A stretch of 33,594 bases of DNA from Kitasatospora phosalacinea (GTDB lineage Bacteria; Actinomycetota; Actinomycetes; Streptomycetales; Streptomycetaceae): assembly GCF_000716545.1 (NCBI RefSeq), contig NZ_JNWZ01000078.1, positions 1 to 33,594 on the forward strand, written 5' to 3'. The notes beneath the pieces were generated by a model, which searched no databases, had not been told where the DNA came from, and was given only the letters and a program-made list of their open reading frames with translations. The position numbers and the translations under genes were made by a program. Positions 24,003 through 32,750 of this stretch are shown here, piece by piece. The number at the start of each line of letters is the position of its first letter. The stretch's first letter is position 1.

Positions 24003-24958
24003 ACCTCCTCGACACGCTGCTGCGCTGCGTCGGCACGCTGGTGGCGTTCCTGGTGCTGCCGCTGGTGGTCGGCCAGGCCGAGCACAAGGTGATGGCGCAC
24101 ATGCAGGGCCGGCTCGGCCCGATGTACGCGGGCGGGTTCCACGGCTGGGCGCAACTGGTCGCCGACGGCGTGAAGTTCGTCCAGAAGGAGAACATCGTCC
24201 CGGCCGGCGCCGACCGCAAGGTGTTCCAGCTCGCCCCGGCCGTCGCGCTGCTGCCGTACCTGCTGGTGCTGCTGGTGATCCCGGTCGGGCCGGACGGGAT
24301 GGTCGGCCAGGTGGTCGACGCGGGCATCTTCTTCGTGCTGGCCGTGATGGGCGTCGGCGTGCTGGGCGCGCTGATGGCGGGCTGGGCGTCGGCCAACAAG
24401 TTCTCGCTGCTGGGCGCGCTGCGCACGGCCGCGCAGCTGATGTCGTACGAGCTGCCGATGCTGCTGGCCGCGGCCTCGGTGGCGATGGCGGCGGGCACGG
24501 TCTCGCTGCCCGGCATCGTGGACGCCTTCCACTGGTGGTGGGTGCCGTGGCAGCTGATCGGCGCGTTCGTGTTCTTCACGGCCGGCCTGGCCGAGCTGCA
24601 GCGCCCGCCGTTCGACATGCCGGTGGCCGACTCGGAGATCATCTTCGGCGCGTACACCGAGTACACCGGCCTGCGCTTCGCACTGTTCCTGCTCTCCGAG
24701 TACGCGGGCATCGTGGTGCTCTGCGGCCTGACCTCGGTGCTGTTCCTGGGCGGCTGGCACGGCCCGCTCGAAGACGACCTCGGCTGGCTGTGGACGCTGG
24801 TGAAGACCTTCGCGCTGGCCTTCGTGGTGCTCTGGCTGCGGGTCACCTACCCGCGCTTGCGCGAGGACCAGCTGATGCGCTTCGCGTGGACGGTGCTGAT
24901 CCCGCTGGCGCTGGCCCAGCTCGCCCTGACCGGCATCATCAAGGTGGCGATCTCGTAA
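23999..24958 (+). CDS. nuoH: NADH-quinone oxidoreductase subunit H
   Basis: A 319-residue, largely hydrophobic subunit that joins the membrane arm to the quinone site. Family signs are [29 protein letters not shown] and the acidic loop [20 protein letters not shown]. The GTG start overlaps the nuoC stop in GTGA. In a standard nuo operon four genes (D, E, F, G) lie between nuoC and nuoH; here there is no space at all between them. Confidence 0.95.
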   Translation: MNLLDTLLRCVGTLVAFLVLPLVVGQAEHKVMAHMQGRLGPMYAGGFHGWAQLVADGVKFVQKENIVPAGADRKVFQLAPAVALLPYLLVLLVIPVGPDGMVGQVVDAGIFFVLAVMGVGVLGALMAGWASANKFSLLGALRTAAQLMSYELPMLLAAASVAMAAGTVSLPGIVDAFHWWWVPWQLIGAFVFFTAGLAELQRPPFDMPVADSEIIFGAYTEYTGLRFALFLLSEYAGIVVLCGLTSVLFLGGWHGPLEDDLGWLWTLVKTFALAFVVLWLRVTYPRLREDQLMRFAWTVLIPLALAQLALTGIIKVAIS

Positions 24959-25521
24959 TGGGAATTCCCGGCTCCGGCCTGGCCAAGGGCCTGGCCGTCA
25001 CCATGCGCACGATGATGCGGAAGACCGTCACCGCGCAGTACCCCGACGTGCAGCCCGACCTGCCGCCGCGCACCCGCGGCGTGATCGCGCTGCTGGAGGA
25101 GAACTGCACGGTCTGCATGCTGTGCGCCCGCGAGTGCCCGGACTGGTGCATCTACATCGACTCCCACAAGGAGACGCTGCCCGCCGCAGACCCGAACGCC
25201 CGCGCCCGCACCCGCAACGTGCTGGACCGCTTCGCGATCGACTTCTCGCTCTGCATGTACTGCGGGATCTGCGTCGAGGTGTGCCCGTTCGACGCGCTGT
25301 TCTGGTCCCCGGAGTTCGAGTACGCCGAGACCGACATCCGCGAACTCACCCACGAGCGCGAGCGGCTGCGCGAGTGGATGTGGACCGTCCCGCCGCCGCC
25401 CGCGCACGACGCCGCGGCGGAGGAGCCCAAGGAGATCGCCATGGCCCGCAAGGCCGCCGACAAGCTGGCGGCCGCCGAGGCCGCTGCCGCCGCCGAAGCC
25501 GAGGAGAGTGGGGAGAGTTGA
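24958..25521 (+). CDS. nuoI: NADH-quinone oxidoreductase subunit I
   Basis: A 187-residue ferredoxin-like subunit with two [4Fe-4S] motifs: [12 protein letters not shown] and [12 protein letters not shown]. These hold clusters N6a and N6b, which pass electrons to N2 in NuoB. The tail is Ala/Glu-rich (about 40 residues). The ATG overlaps the nuoH stop in TAATG. In complex I its electron donor is NuoG, which is not encoded here. Confidence 0.95.
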   Translation: MGIPGSGLAKGLAVTMRTMMRKTVTAQYPDVQPDLPPRTRGVIALLEENCTVCMLCARECPDWCIYIDSHKETLPAADPNARARTRNVLDRFAIDFSLCMYCGICVEVCPFDALFWSPEFEYAETDIRELTHERERLREWMWTVPPPPAHDAAAEEPKEIAMARKAADKLAAAEAAAAAEAEESGES

Positions 25522-26135
25522 GCACCCTGCTGGCCGCGGCGGGCCCGCTGGAGCCCGCCGCGCGCTCGTACCTCTCGCCGACCGGGCAGGAGGTCGTCTT
25601 CCTGCTGGTCGGCGTGCTCGTGCTCGGCGCGGCCGTCGTCTCGGTGACGACCCGCCGGCTGGTGCACGCCGCGCTGTGGCTGGTGGTCGCGCTGGGCGGG
25701 CTCGCGGTCGAGTTCCTGCTGCTGACGGCCGAGTTCGTGGCCTGGGTGCAGGTGCTGGTGTACCTGGGCTCGGTGATCGTGCTGGTGCTGTTCGGCCTGA
25801 TGCTGACCCGCGCCCCGATCGGCCGCTCCCCGGACGCCGACTCCGGCAACCGCCCGGCCGCGCTCGCGGTCGGCCTCGCCTCCGCCGCGACCCTGGTCAC
25901 CCTGGTGGTCGACGCGTTCCGCTCGTCCTGGATCGACCTGTCCGGCGCGGCCGGCACCACCAGGGTGACCGGCGAGTACCTGTTCTCGCACTGGGTGCTG
26001 CCGTTCGAGGCGCTGTCGGTGCTGCTGCTGGCCGCCCTGATCGGCGCGATCGTGCTGTCCCGCACCCAGGGCGGCCGCGCCAGGCCCCGGGCCGGGAAGC
26101 TGCGCACCGCCCCGACGAAGCCGAAGGAGCGCTGA
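25518..26135 (+). CDS. nuoJ: NADH-quinone oxidoreductase subunit J
   Basis: A 205-residue membrane subunit with five predicted helices. The conserved third helix is seen as [20 protein letters not shown]. It starts with the rare TTG at 25518, which overlaps the nuoI stop in TTGA and has GGGGAGAG directly upstream. No ATG or GTG gives the right N-terminus. Confidence 0.92.
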   Translation: MSTLLAAAGPLEPAARSYLSPTGQEVVFLLVGVLVLGAAVVSVTTRRLVHAALWLVVALGGLAVEFLLLTAEFVAWVQVLVYLGSVIVLVLFGLMLTRAPIGRSPDADSGNRPAALAVGLASAATLVTLVVDAFRSSWIDLSGAAGTTRVTGEYLFSHWVLPFEALSVLLLAALIGAIVLSRTQGGRARPRAGKLRTAPTKPKER

Positions 26136-26136
26136 G

Positions 26137-26529
26137 GTGCACCTCGCCTACCCCGCCGTCCTCGCCGTGCTGCTGTTCAGCGTCGGCGTGTACGGCGTGC
26201 TCGCCCGGCGCAACGTCATCCTGGTGCTGATGTCGGTCGAGCTGATGCTCAACGCGGTCAACCTCAACCTGGTCGCCTTCGACGTCTGGCTGCGCGACAC
26301 CCTGCACGCCGGACAGGCGCTGACCCTGTTCACCATCACCATCGCCGCCGCCGAGATCGGCCTCGGCCTGGCCATCGTGCTGCTGGTCTACCGCACCCGC
26401 CGCACCGCCGCCGTCGACGAGGTCACCGCGCTCGGCGACCGCCACGAGGCGGACGGCCAAGGGGCGGACGACCAGGGCGCGGACGACCACGAGGCAGCCG
26501 ACGCTGCGAAGGAGCAGGCCGCCGCATGA
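26137..26529 (+). CDS. nuoK: NADH-quinone oxidoreductase subunit K
   Basis: A 130-residue antiporter-like small membrane subunit with three helices. The two buried glutamates used in proton movement are present: E in [14 protein letters not shown] and E in [14 protein letters not shown]. The usual protein has about 100 residues; here about 30 extra hydrophilic residues rich in Asp, Ala, Gln and His follow the last helix. The GTG start lies one base after the nuoJ stop. Confidence 0.94.
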   Translation: MHLAYPAVLAVLLFSVGVYGVLARRNVILVLMSVELMLNAVNLNLVAFDVWLRDTLHAGQALTLFTITIAAAEIGLGLAIVLLVYRTRRTAAVDEVTALGDRHEADGQGADDQGADDHEAADAAKEQAAA

Positions 26530-28478
26530 ACCTCGCGCTGCCGATCCTCGTCCCCGTGCTGCCCGCGCTCGGCGCGGCCGCCGGCCTGGCCACCGGCCGC
26601 CGGTACCCCGGTCTGGCCCGCCCGCTGGCGGTGCTGCCGGTCGCGGTCTCCGCCGTGCTGGCCCTGGTCACCGCCCTGCAACTGGGCACCGGCGCCACCC
26701 TGGACGCCGGCACCCGGCTCGCCCCCACCGGCGGCCCCGACCTCTCGCTCGCCCTGCACCTGGACGGCTTCTCCTCGGTGATCTCGGTGCTGGTCGGCCT
26801 GGTCGCCACCTGCGTGCAGGTCTACTCGACGGCGTACCTGAAGGACGACCCGCGCTACCCCTCGTACGCGGCCCTGGTCTCGCTGTTCACCGCCGCGATG
26901 TTCCTGGTCGTCTACTCCGGCGACCTGATCGTGCTGCTGGTCGGCTGGGAGGTGATGGGCATCTGCTCGTACTTCCTGATCGGCCACGACTGGGAGGGCG
27001 CCGACGCCCGCACCGCCTCGCTGAAGGCCTTCCTGGTCACCAAGCTCGGCGACGTGCCGTTCCTGTTCGGCCTGTTCCTGCTCGGCGCGGACGCCGGCAG
27101 CTTCCGGATCACCGAGGTGCTGCGCACCGCCGCCGACGGCGGGCTGCACCACCCCACCCTGATCGCCCTGCTGCTGCTCGCGGGCGTCGCCGGCAAGAGC
27201 GCCCAGTTCCCGCTGCACACCTGGCTCCCGGACGCGATGGCCGGCCCGACGCCGGTGTCCGCGCTGATCCACGCCGCCACCATGGTCGCGGCCGGCGTCT
27301 ACCTGGTCGCCCGGCTGCTGCCGGTCTTCCTGCTGTCCTCCGCCGCGCTGCTGGTGCTGGCCGCGATGGCCGCCGTCACCATGGTCGGCTCCGCGCTGTG
27401 CGCCCTCGCCCAGGACGACCTCAAGCGCGTGCTGGCCTACTCGACGGTCGGCCAGCTCGGCTACATGACCGGCGCGCTGGCCTCCGGCGACCGGCAGGCC
27501 GCGGTGTTCCACCTGGTCGCGCACGGCGCGTTCAAGGCGTTGCTGTTCCTCACCGCCGGCGTGGTCATCCACGCCGCGCACACCAACTCGATCAGTGCCA
27601 TGTCACGGATCGACGGCCTGCGCCGCCGCGTCCCCGACGCCTACTGGACGATGGGACTCGGCCTGGCCGCCCTGATCGGCCTGCCGCCGTTCGCGGGCTT
27701 CTTCTCCAAGGAGTCCGTGCTCACCGCGGCCGAGCACGCCGCCCGGGGCGAGGCGCTCACCGGCCACCTCGGCCCGGCCTCGGCCGTCCCCGCCGCCGCG
27801 GGCTGGACGGTCCTGGTGGCCGGCCTGCTCACCGCGCTGCTCACCGCCGCCTACGCCACCCGGCTCTGGCTGGTCGCCTTCCACGCCCGGCCGGTCGCGG
27901 CCGCCCCCGCCGACGCCCCGTACTCCCCGGAGCCCGACGAGGCCGACCCGGCGCACGCCGAACCCGGCGCGATGCGCTGGCCGCTGTGGGTGCTGGCCGT
28001 GCCCACCCTGGGCTTCGGCCTGCTCGGGCTGCGCACCGACTGGCTGCCCGCCCTGCTCGACGGCGAGCCGCTGCGCCCCGCCGTCGCCACCGTGGCGCTC
28101 GGCCTCGGCGCCGCGCTGGCCGGCATCCTGATCGCCTACGCCGCCTGGCGCCGGGCCGGTGCCCGCACCGCCGCCGGACAGCCCGCCGCCGACCCGGGAC
28201 GCCTGCTGCTCGGCCCGGCGTACGGGCCCGCCCAGCACGGCTTCGGCGTCGACCGGCTCTACAGCGCCCTGTTCGTCCGGCCCACCGGGGCCGCCGCCCG
28301 GCTGGTCCGCTTCCTGGACCGCGCCGTGGTCGAGACGTACGTGCGCGGCGCCGGCGCGGCCCCCGGCTGGCTCGGCCGCGCCGTGCGCTTCGCCCAGACC
28401 GGCAACGCCCAGGGCTACCTGAGCGCGCTGCTGGCCGGGGCCGTCCTGCTCGCCGTCCTGGTGGCGGTCGGCTCATGA
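26526..28478 (+). CDS. nuoL: NADH-quinone oxidoreductase subunit L
   Basis: A 650-residue proton-pumping subunit of the Mrp antiporter family. Signs are the glutamate in [17 protein letters not shown], the lysine-bearing [20 protein letters not shown] with [12 protein letters not shown], and [18 protein letters not shown]. Full length leaves room for the long lateral helix at the C-terminus. The ATG overlaps the nuoK stop in ATGA. Confidence 0.95.
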   Translation: MNLALPILVPVLPALGAAAGLATGRRYPGLARPLAVLPVAVSAVLALVTALQLGTGATLDAGTRLAPTGGPDLSLALHLDGFSSVISVLVGLVATCVQVYSTAYLKDDPRYPSYAALVSLFTAAMFLVVYSGDLIVLLVGWEVMGICSYFLIGHDWEGADARTASLKAFLVTKLGDVPFLFGLFLLGADAGSFRITEVLRTAADGGLHHPTLIALLLLAGVAGKSAQFPLHTWLPDAMAGPTPVSALIHAATMVAAGVYLVARLLPVFLLSSAALLVLAAMAAVTMVGSALCALAQDDLKRVLAYSTVGQLGYMTGALASGDRQAAVFHLVAHGAFKALLFLTAGVVIHAAHTNSISAMSRIDGLRRRVPDAYWTMGLGLAALIGLPPFAGFFSKESVLTAAEHAARGEALTGHLGPASAVPAAAGWTVLVAGLLTALLTAAYATRLWLVAFHARPVAAAPADAPYSPEPDEADPAHAEPGAMRWPLWVLAVPTLGFGLLGLRTDWLPALLDGEPLRPAVATVALGLGAALAGILIAYAAWRRAGARTAAGQPAADPGRLLLGPAYGPAQHGFGVDRLYSALFVRPTGAAARLVRFLDRAVVETYVRGAGAAPGWLGRAVRFAQTGNAQGYLSALLAGAVLLAVLVAVGS

Positions 28479-28555
28479 CACGTCATCCCGTGGCGCGGCA
28501 CCTCGTGACGCGTCACCGTCTCCCCGTCCCGGCACGCCCTTGGAGCCCCCGATGA
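28475..28555 (+). CDS. Possible 26-residue ORF bridging nuoL and nuoM
   Basis: An ATG at 28475 overlaps the nuoL stop (ATGA), and the frame ends at a TGA at 28553-28555 that overlaps the nuoM ATG. The peptide has 26 residues, is basic and His-rich ([15 protein letters not shown]...) and has no known family. The DNA contains TGACACGTCA and the palindrome TGACGCGTCA. It may be a real coupled small ORF or only a spacer kept open by chance; the ribosome site upstream is weak. Confidence 0.3.
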   Translation: MTRHPVARHLVTRHRLPVPARPWSPR

Positions 28556-30078
28556 ACGCGGTCCTCATCGCACTCCTGGCCCTGCCGCTGCTCGGCGCCG
28601 CCCTGATGCTCGCCCCGATCGGCGACGAGCGGGCACTGCGCCTCGGCACCGCCGTCACCGGCGGCACCCTGCTGCTGTCGATCGCGCTCGCCGCGGGCTT
28701 CGACCACGACGACCCCGGCCGGATGCAGGCCGTCACCGACGTCTCCTGGATCCCCGCGCTGGACGTCCGCCTGCACCTGGGCACCGACGGCATCTCGCTG
28801 CCGCTGCTGGTGCTCACCGCCCTGCTGACCTTCCTGTGCGCGCTCTACTCGGTGAGGAAGCTCCCCGCCGGGCCGGGCGGCCGCGCCTTCACCGGCCTGC
28901 TGCTCCTGCTGGAGACCGGCATGCTGGCCACCTTCGCGGTGCTCGACCTGGTGCTGTTCTTCCTGGCCTTCGAGATCGTGCTGATCCCGATGTACTTCCT
29001 GATCGCGCGCTGGGGCAGCGGGCGGAAGGTCGCGGCCGCCAACCGGTTCATCCTGTACACCCTGCTCGGCTCCGCCGTGATGCTGCTCGGCTTCCTGCTG
29101 ATCGGCGTCGAGGCCGGCACCTTCGACATGGTGAAGCTCGCCGACGCGCACGGCGGCGGCCTGTCCCACACCACCCAGCTGATCGCCGCGCTCGCCGTCC
29201 TGGTCGGCCTCGCCGTGAAGGCCCCCGCCTGGCCGCTGCACTCCTGGCTGCCCGACGCGCACACCGCCGCCCCCACCGCCGGATCGGTCCTGCTGGCCGG
29301 CGTGATGCTCAAGATGGGCACCTACGGCCTGGTCCGCGTCCTGCTGCCGATCGTCCCCGACGGCACCGCGACCTTCGCCCCCTACCTGGGCGCGTTCGCC
29401 GCCGTCGGCATCGTCTACGGCTCGCTCGCCTGCCTGGCCCTGGCCCGGCCCGGCGCCAAGGGCGACCTGAAGCGGCTGATCGCGTACTCCTCGGTCGGCC
29501 ACATGGGCTTCGTGCTGCTCGGCATCGCCTCGCTCACCCCGGCCGGCCTGAACGGCGCGCTGTTCGCCAACATCGCGCACGGCCTGATCACCGGCCTGCT
29601 GTTCTTCGTGGTCGGCGCCGTCAAGGACCGCTACGGCACCGCCGACCTCGACACCCTCTCCGGGGCCACCGGCGCCGCCCTCTACGGCCGCACCCCCCGG
29701 ATCGGCGCCCTGCTCGCCTTCGCCGCCGTCGCCAGCCTCGGCCTGCCCGGACTGGCCGGCTTCTGGGGCGAACTGCTCGCCATGTACGGCGCGTTCGACC
29801 CGGCCGCCGGGCTCTCCCGGCCCGCGTTCGTCACCTACATGGCGCTGGCCGGCCTCGGCACCCTGCTCACCGCCGCCTACCTGCTGGTCGTGGTCAAGCG
29901 CGTCTGCATGGGCGACCCGAAGCAGCCCGCCCCGGTCGGCGACCTGCCCGACCTCCAGGGCCACGAGGCCGCCAGCTGGACGCCGCTCGCCGCGCTCACC
30001 CTGCTCGCGGGCCTGTGGCCGGCCCTGCTCCTCAGCCTCTCCGACCCGGCCGTCAAGAACCTCCTCGGAGGCGGCTGA
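28552..30078 (+). CDS. nuoM: NADH-quinone oxidoreductase subunit M
   Basis: A 508-residue antiporter-like proton-pumping subunit. It shows the essential glutamate in FLAFEIVLIPMYFLI, the lysine region VKAPAWPLHSWLPDAHTAAP and GDLKRLIAYSSVGHMGFV. I chose the ATG at 28552, preceded by TTGGAG. The gap of 73 bases from nuoL is the only break of that size within this operon. Confidence 0.95.
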   Translation: MNAVLIALLALPLLGAALMLAPIGDERALRLGTAVTGGTLLLSIALAAGFDHDDPGRMQAVTDVSWIPALDVRLHLGTDGISLPLLVLTALLTFLCALYSVRKLPAGPGGRAFTGLLLLLETGMLATFAVLDLVLFFLAFEIVLIPMYFLIARWGSGRKVAAANRFILYTLLGSAVMLLGFLLIGVEAGTFDMVKLADAHGGGLSHTTQLIAALAVLVGLAVKAPAWPLHSWLPDAHTAAPTAGSVLLAGVMLKMGTYGLVRVLLPIVPDGTATFAPYLGAFAAVGIVYGSLACLALARPGAKGDLKRLIAYSSVGHMGFVLLGIASLTPAGLNGALFANIAHGLITGLLFFVVGAVKDRYGTADLDTLSGATGAALYGRTPRIGALLAFAAVASLGLPGLAGFWGELLAMYGAFDPAAGLSRPAFVTYMALAGLGTLLTAAYLLVVVKRVCMGDPKQPAPVGDLPDLQGHEAASWTPLAALTLLAGLWPALLLSLSDPAVKNLLGGG

Positions 30079-31667
30079 TGACCACCGCTCACGACCTGGG
30101 GCAGCCCTTCATGACTCCGCTCGCCGTCGCCGACCCGGGCGGCCTGATCCAGTCCGTCGACTGGGTGGCCGTCGCCCCGCCGCTGATCGCCGCGCTCGCC
30201 GCCCTCGCCGTCCTGGTCGCCGACCTGTTCCTGCCCGAGGCTCGCAAGCGCCTGCTGGGGTGGCTGAGCGCGGCCGGACTGCTCGCCGCGCTGGCCGCGC
30301 TGATCCCGCTGGTCGGCGACGCCCGCTCCACCTTCTGCTTCACGGGCCCCGCCGGCGGCTGCTCCTACACCGCCGACCACTTCGCGCTCGCCTTCCAGCT
30401 GCTCGCCCTCGGCGGCGCGCTGCTGACCGTGCTGCTCTCCCTGCACACCGTCGACGGGGCCGCACCGAACAGCGGCTCCGCCGCGGGGCTCCCCGGCGGC
30501 GAGTACTGGTTCCTGCTGCTCTCCTCCGCCTGCGGCGCCGCCCTGCTGCCCGCCGCCCGCGACCTCGCCACCCTGGTGATCGCCCTGGAGGTCGCCACCC
30601 TGCCCGGGTTCGCCCTGGTCGGCCTGCGCCGGGACGGCCGGGGCGCGGAGAGCGCGCTCAAGTTCTTCCTCTCCTCGGTCACCGCGACCGCCGTGATGCT
30701 GCTCGGCGTCAGCTTCGTCTACGCCGCCGCCGGGACGGTCCAGCTCCAGGGCATCGCCGACGGACTGGCCCACGCCCCCGGCCAGTTGAAGCCGCTCGCG
30801 GAGGCCGGCGCGGTGCTCACCCTGGTCGGCTTCGCGTTCAAGACCGCCGCCGTCCCGTTCCACTTCTGGGTCCCCGACACGTACGTCGGCGCCCCGCTCC
30901 CGGTGGCCGGCTACCTCTCGGTGGTCGGGAAGGCGGCCGGCCTGTCCGGCCTCGCCCTGGTCACCACGCTGGCCTTCCGCCCGTACGGCCACACCTGGGG
31001 CCTGGTGCTGGCGGTGCTCGCCGCGCTCACCATGACGGCCGGCAACACGGCCGCGCTGCGCCAGCGCGCCGACACCCCGCACGGGGCGGTCCGGCTGCTG
31101 GCCTGGTCCTCGGTCGGCCAGGCCGGCTACCTGCTGGTGCCGCTGGCCGCCGCCGGGTACGCCGACTCGGCCGAGCCGCTGGGCGCGACCGTGGCGTACG
31201 CGCTGATCTACGGCCTGGTGAACCTGGGCGCGTTCGGCGTGGTCGCGCTGGTCGGCGGCTCCGGCCGGCTGGACGGCTTCCGCGGCCTGGCCGGGCGCAA
31301 CCGGTGGGCGGCGTTCGCGCTGGCGTTCTTCCTGCTCTGCCTGGCCGGCCTGCCGCCGGGCGTGGTCGGCCTGTTCGGCAAGGTCGTGGTCTTCCGCTCG
31401 GCGGTGGACGCGGGCCTGGGCTGGCTGGCCGTGGTGATGGCGGTGAACGTGGTGATCGCGCTCGCCTACTACCTGAAGTGGACCGCCCTGCTGTTCGCCC
31501 CGTCCGCCGGGGAGGCCGGGGAGGCCGGAGAGGCCGGGGAGCCGGCCGCGACGCGCCGGACCCCGGCCGGGCTGGGGGCCGCGCTGGGCCTGGCGGCGGC
31601 CGGTGCGGCGGTGCTCTCGGTGGCTCCGCAACTGGTGCTGCGGGTGGTGTCGGGCAGCCTGTTCTGA
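30078..31667 (+). CDS. nuoN: NADH-quinone oxidoreductase subunit N
   Basis: A 529-residue antiporter-like subunit. Signs are the glutamate in LVIALEVATLPGFALVG, the lysines in SALKFFLSS and FAFKTAAVPFHFWVPD, and LLAWSSVGQAGYLLVP. The ATG overlaps the nuoM stop (TGATG) with CGGAGG upstream. A cytoplasmic loop before the last helix contains the GEA repeat described separately. It is the last gene of the complex I block. Confidence 0.95.
   Translation: MTTAHDLGQPFMTPLAVADPGGLIQSVDWVAVAPPLIAALAALAVLVADLFLPEARKRLLGWLSAAGLLAALAALIPLVGDARSTFCFTGPAGGCSYTADHFALAFQLLALGGALLTVLLSLHTVDGAAPNSGSAAGLPGGEYWFLLLSSACGAALLPAARDLATLVIALEVATLPGFALVGLRRDGRGAESALKFFLSSVTATAVMLLGVSFVYAAAGTVQLQGIADGLAHAPGQLKPLAEAGAVLTLVGFAFKTAAVPFHFWVPDTYVGAPLPVAGYLSVVGKAAGLSGLALVTTLAFRPYGHTWGLVLAVLAALTMTAGNTAALRQRADTPHGAVRLLAWSSVGQAGYLLVPLAAAGYADSAEPLGATVAYALIYGLVNLGAFGVVALVGGSGRLDGFRGLAGRNRWAAFALAFFLLCLAGLPPGVVGLFGKVVVFRSAVDAGLGWLAVVMAVNVVIALAYYLKWTALLFAPSAGEAGEAGEAGEPAATRRTPAGLGAALGLAAAGAAVLSVAPQLVLRVVSGSLF
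31506..31541 (+). repeat. Four 9-base tandem repeats in nuoN
   Basis: Four copies of GCCGGGGAG, one with a single change (GCCGGAGAG), encode AGE-AGE-AGE-AGE in the hydrophilic loop before the last membrane helix of NuoN. Slippage here would change length without a frameshift. Confidence 0.85.
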
Positions 31668-31687
31668 ACCGTGGTCGAATGCCGGGG

Positions 31688-31715
31688 GGAACGAACCGCC
31701 GGGCGCGGCGCGTTG
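31688..31715 (+). promoter_or_regulatory. Candidate ECF-sigma promoter of htpX
   Basis: GGAAC (31688-31692), 19 bases, then GTTG (31712-31715) resembles promoters of SigR/SigE-type extracytoplasmic sigma factors in Streptomyces. The predicted leader to the htpX GTG is about 50 bases and includes a small hairpin, GGAAGC (31728-31733) with GCTTCC (31743-31748). The match is short and could be chance in GC-rich DNA. Confidence 0.35.
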
Positions 31716-31773
31716 ATCCCGGCAGAGGGAAGCGGCTCCGCGGCTTCCACCCGCACCACAGGAGGGCCCCGCA

Positions 31774-32631
31774 GTGCACAGCCACCACAACGGATTGCGG
31801 ACGGCCGTCCTGCTGGGCGGCCTCTCCGCGCTGATCCTGGTGATCGGCGGTTTCTTCGGCCGCACCGGCCTGCTGGTGGCCCTGCTGATCGCGGTCGGCA
31901 CCAACGCCTACGCGTACTGGAACAGCGACAAGCTGGCGCTGCGCGCGATGCGGGCCCGCCCGGTCAGCGAGATCGAGGCACCGCAGCTGTACCGGATCGT
32001 CCGCGAGCTCTCCACCTCGGCCCGCCAGCCGATGCCCCGGCTGTACATCTCGCCCACGCCCGCGCCGAACGCCTTCGCCACCGGCCGCAACCCGCGCAAC
32101 GCGGCGGTCTGCTGCACCGACGGCATCCTGCAACTGCTGGACGAGCGCGAGCTGCGCGGCGTCCTGGGCCACGAGCTGAGCCACGTCTACAACCGGGACA
32201 TCCTGATCTCCTCGGTGGCCGGGGCGCTCGCCTCGGTGGTGATGTTCCTGGTCAACTTCGCCTGGCTGATCCCGATCGGGCGCTCGGACGACGACGACGG
32301 CCCGGGCCTGGTCGGCATGCTGGCGATCATGATCCTGGGGCCGGTCGCCGCCGGTCTGATCCAGCTGGCCGTCAGCCGCTCCCGCGAGTACCAGGCCGAC
32401 GCCGACGGCGCCCGGATCACCGGGGACCCGCTCGCCCTGGCCAGTGCCCTGCGCAAGCTGGACGCCGGCACCCAGCGGCTGCCGCTGCCGCCCGAGCCGC
32501 AGCTCCGGACCGCCAGCCACATGATGATCGCCAGCCCGTTCCGGGCCGGTGAGCGCGGCACGAAGTTCTTCTCCACCCACCCGCCGATGCACGAGCGGAT
32601 CGCCCGGCTGGAGCGGATGGCCGGGCACTGA
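31774..32631 (+). CDS. htpX: Membrane metalloprotease HtpX
   Basis: A 285-residue M48-family zinc protease of the cytoplasmic membrane that degrades damaged membrane proteins. Two N-terminal helices (about 10-50) are followed by the zinc site H133-E-L-S-H137 and the third ligand E205 in [12 protein letters not shown] second hydrophobic pair lies at about 143-167 and 178-199. The GTG has AGGAGGG seven bases upstream. It lies 106 bases after nuoN, an order that I recall from other Streptomyces, so membrane-protein quality control may accompany this respiratory cluster. Confidence 0.93.
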   Translation: MHSHHNGLRTAVLLGGLSALILVIGGFFGRTGLLVALLIAVGTNAYAYWNSDKLALRAMRARPVSEIEAPQLYRIVRELSTSARQPMPRLYISPTPAPNAFATGRNPRNAAVCCTDGILQLLDERELRGVLGHELSHVYNRDILISSVAGALASVVMFLVNFAWLIPIGRSDDDDGPGLVGMLAIMILGPVAAGLIQLAVSRSREYQADADGARITGDPLALASALRKLDAGTQRLPLPPEPQLRTASHMMIASPFRAGERGTKFFSTHPPMHERIARLERMAGH

Positions 32632-32750
32632 CCGGCCGGCGTGACCGGCTGACCCCTTCGGGCGACCGCCCGGCGAGCGTCCGCCGACCGCACCCGCACC
32701 GCTGGTAGGGCTGAACGCACTGACCAGTCCTAGGCCGGAGGTGCGGTGCG

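Noticed and set aside
29877..31904. A 675-codon leftward frame opposite nuoN
   Set aside because: It is a shadow of the membrane-protein codons, rich in Gln/Gly/Arg/His, and crosses the nuoN-htpX boundary without sense.
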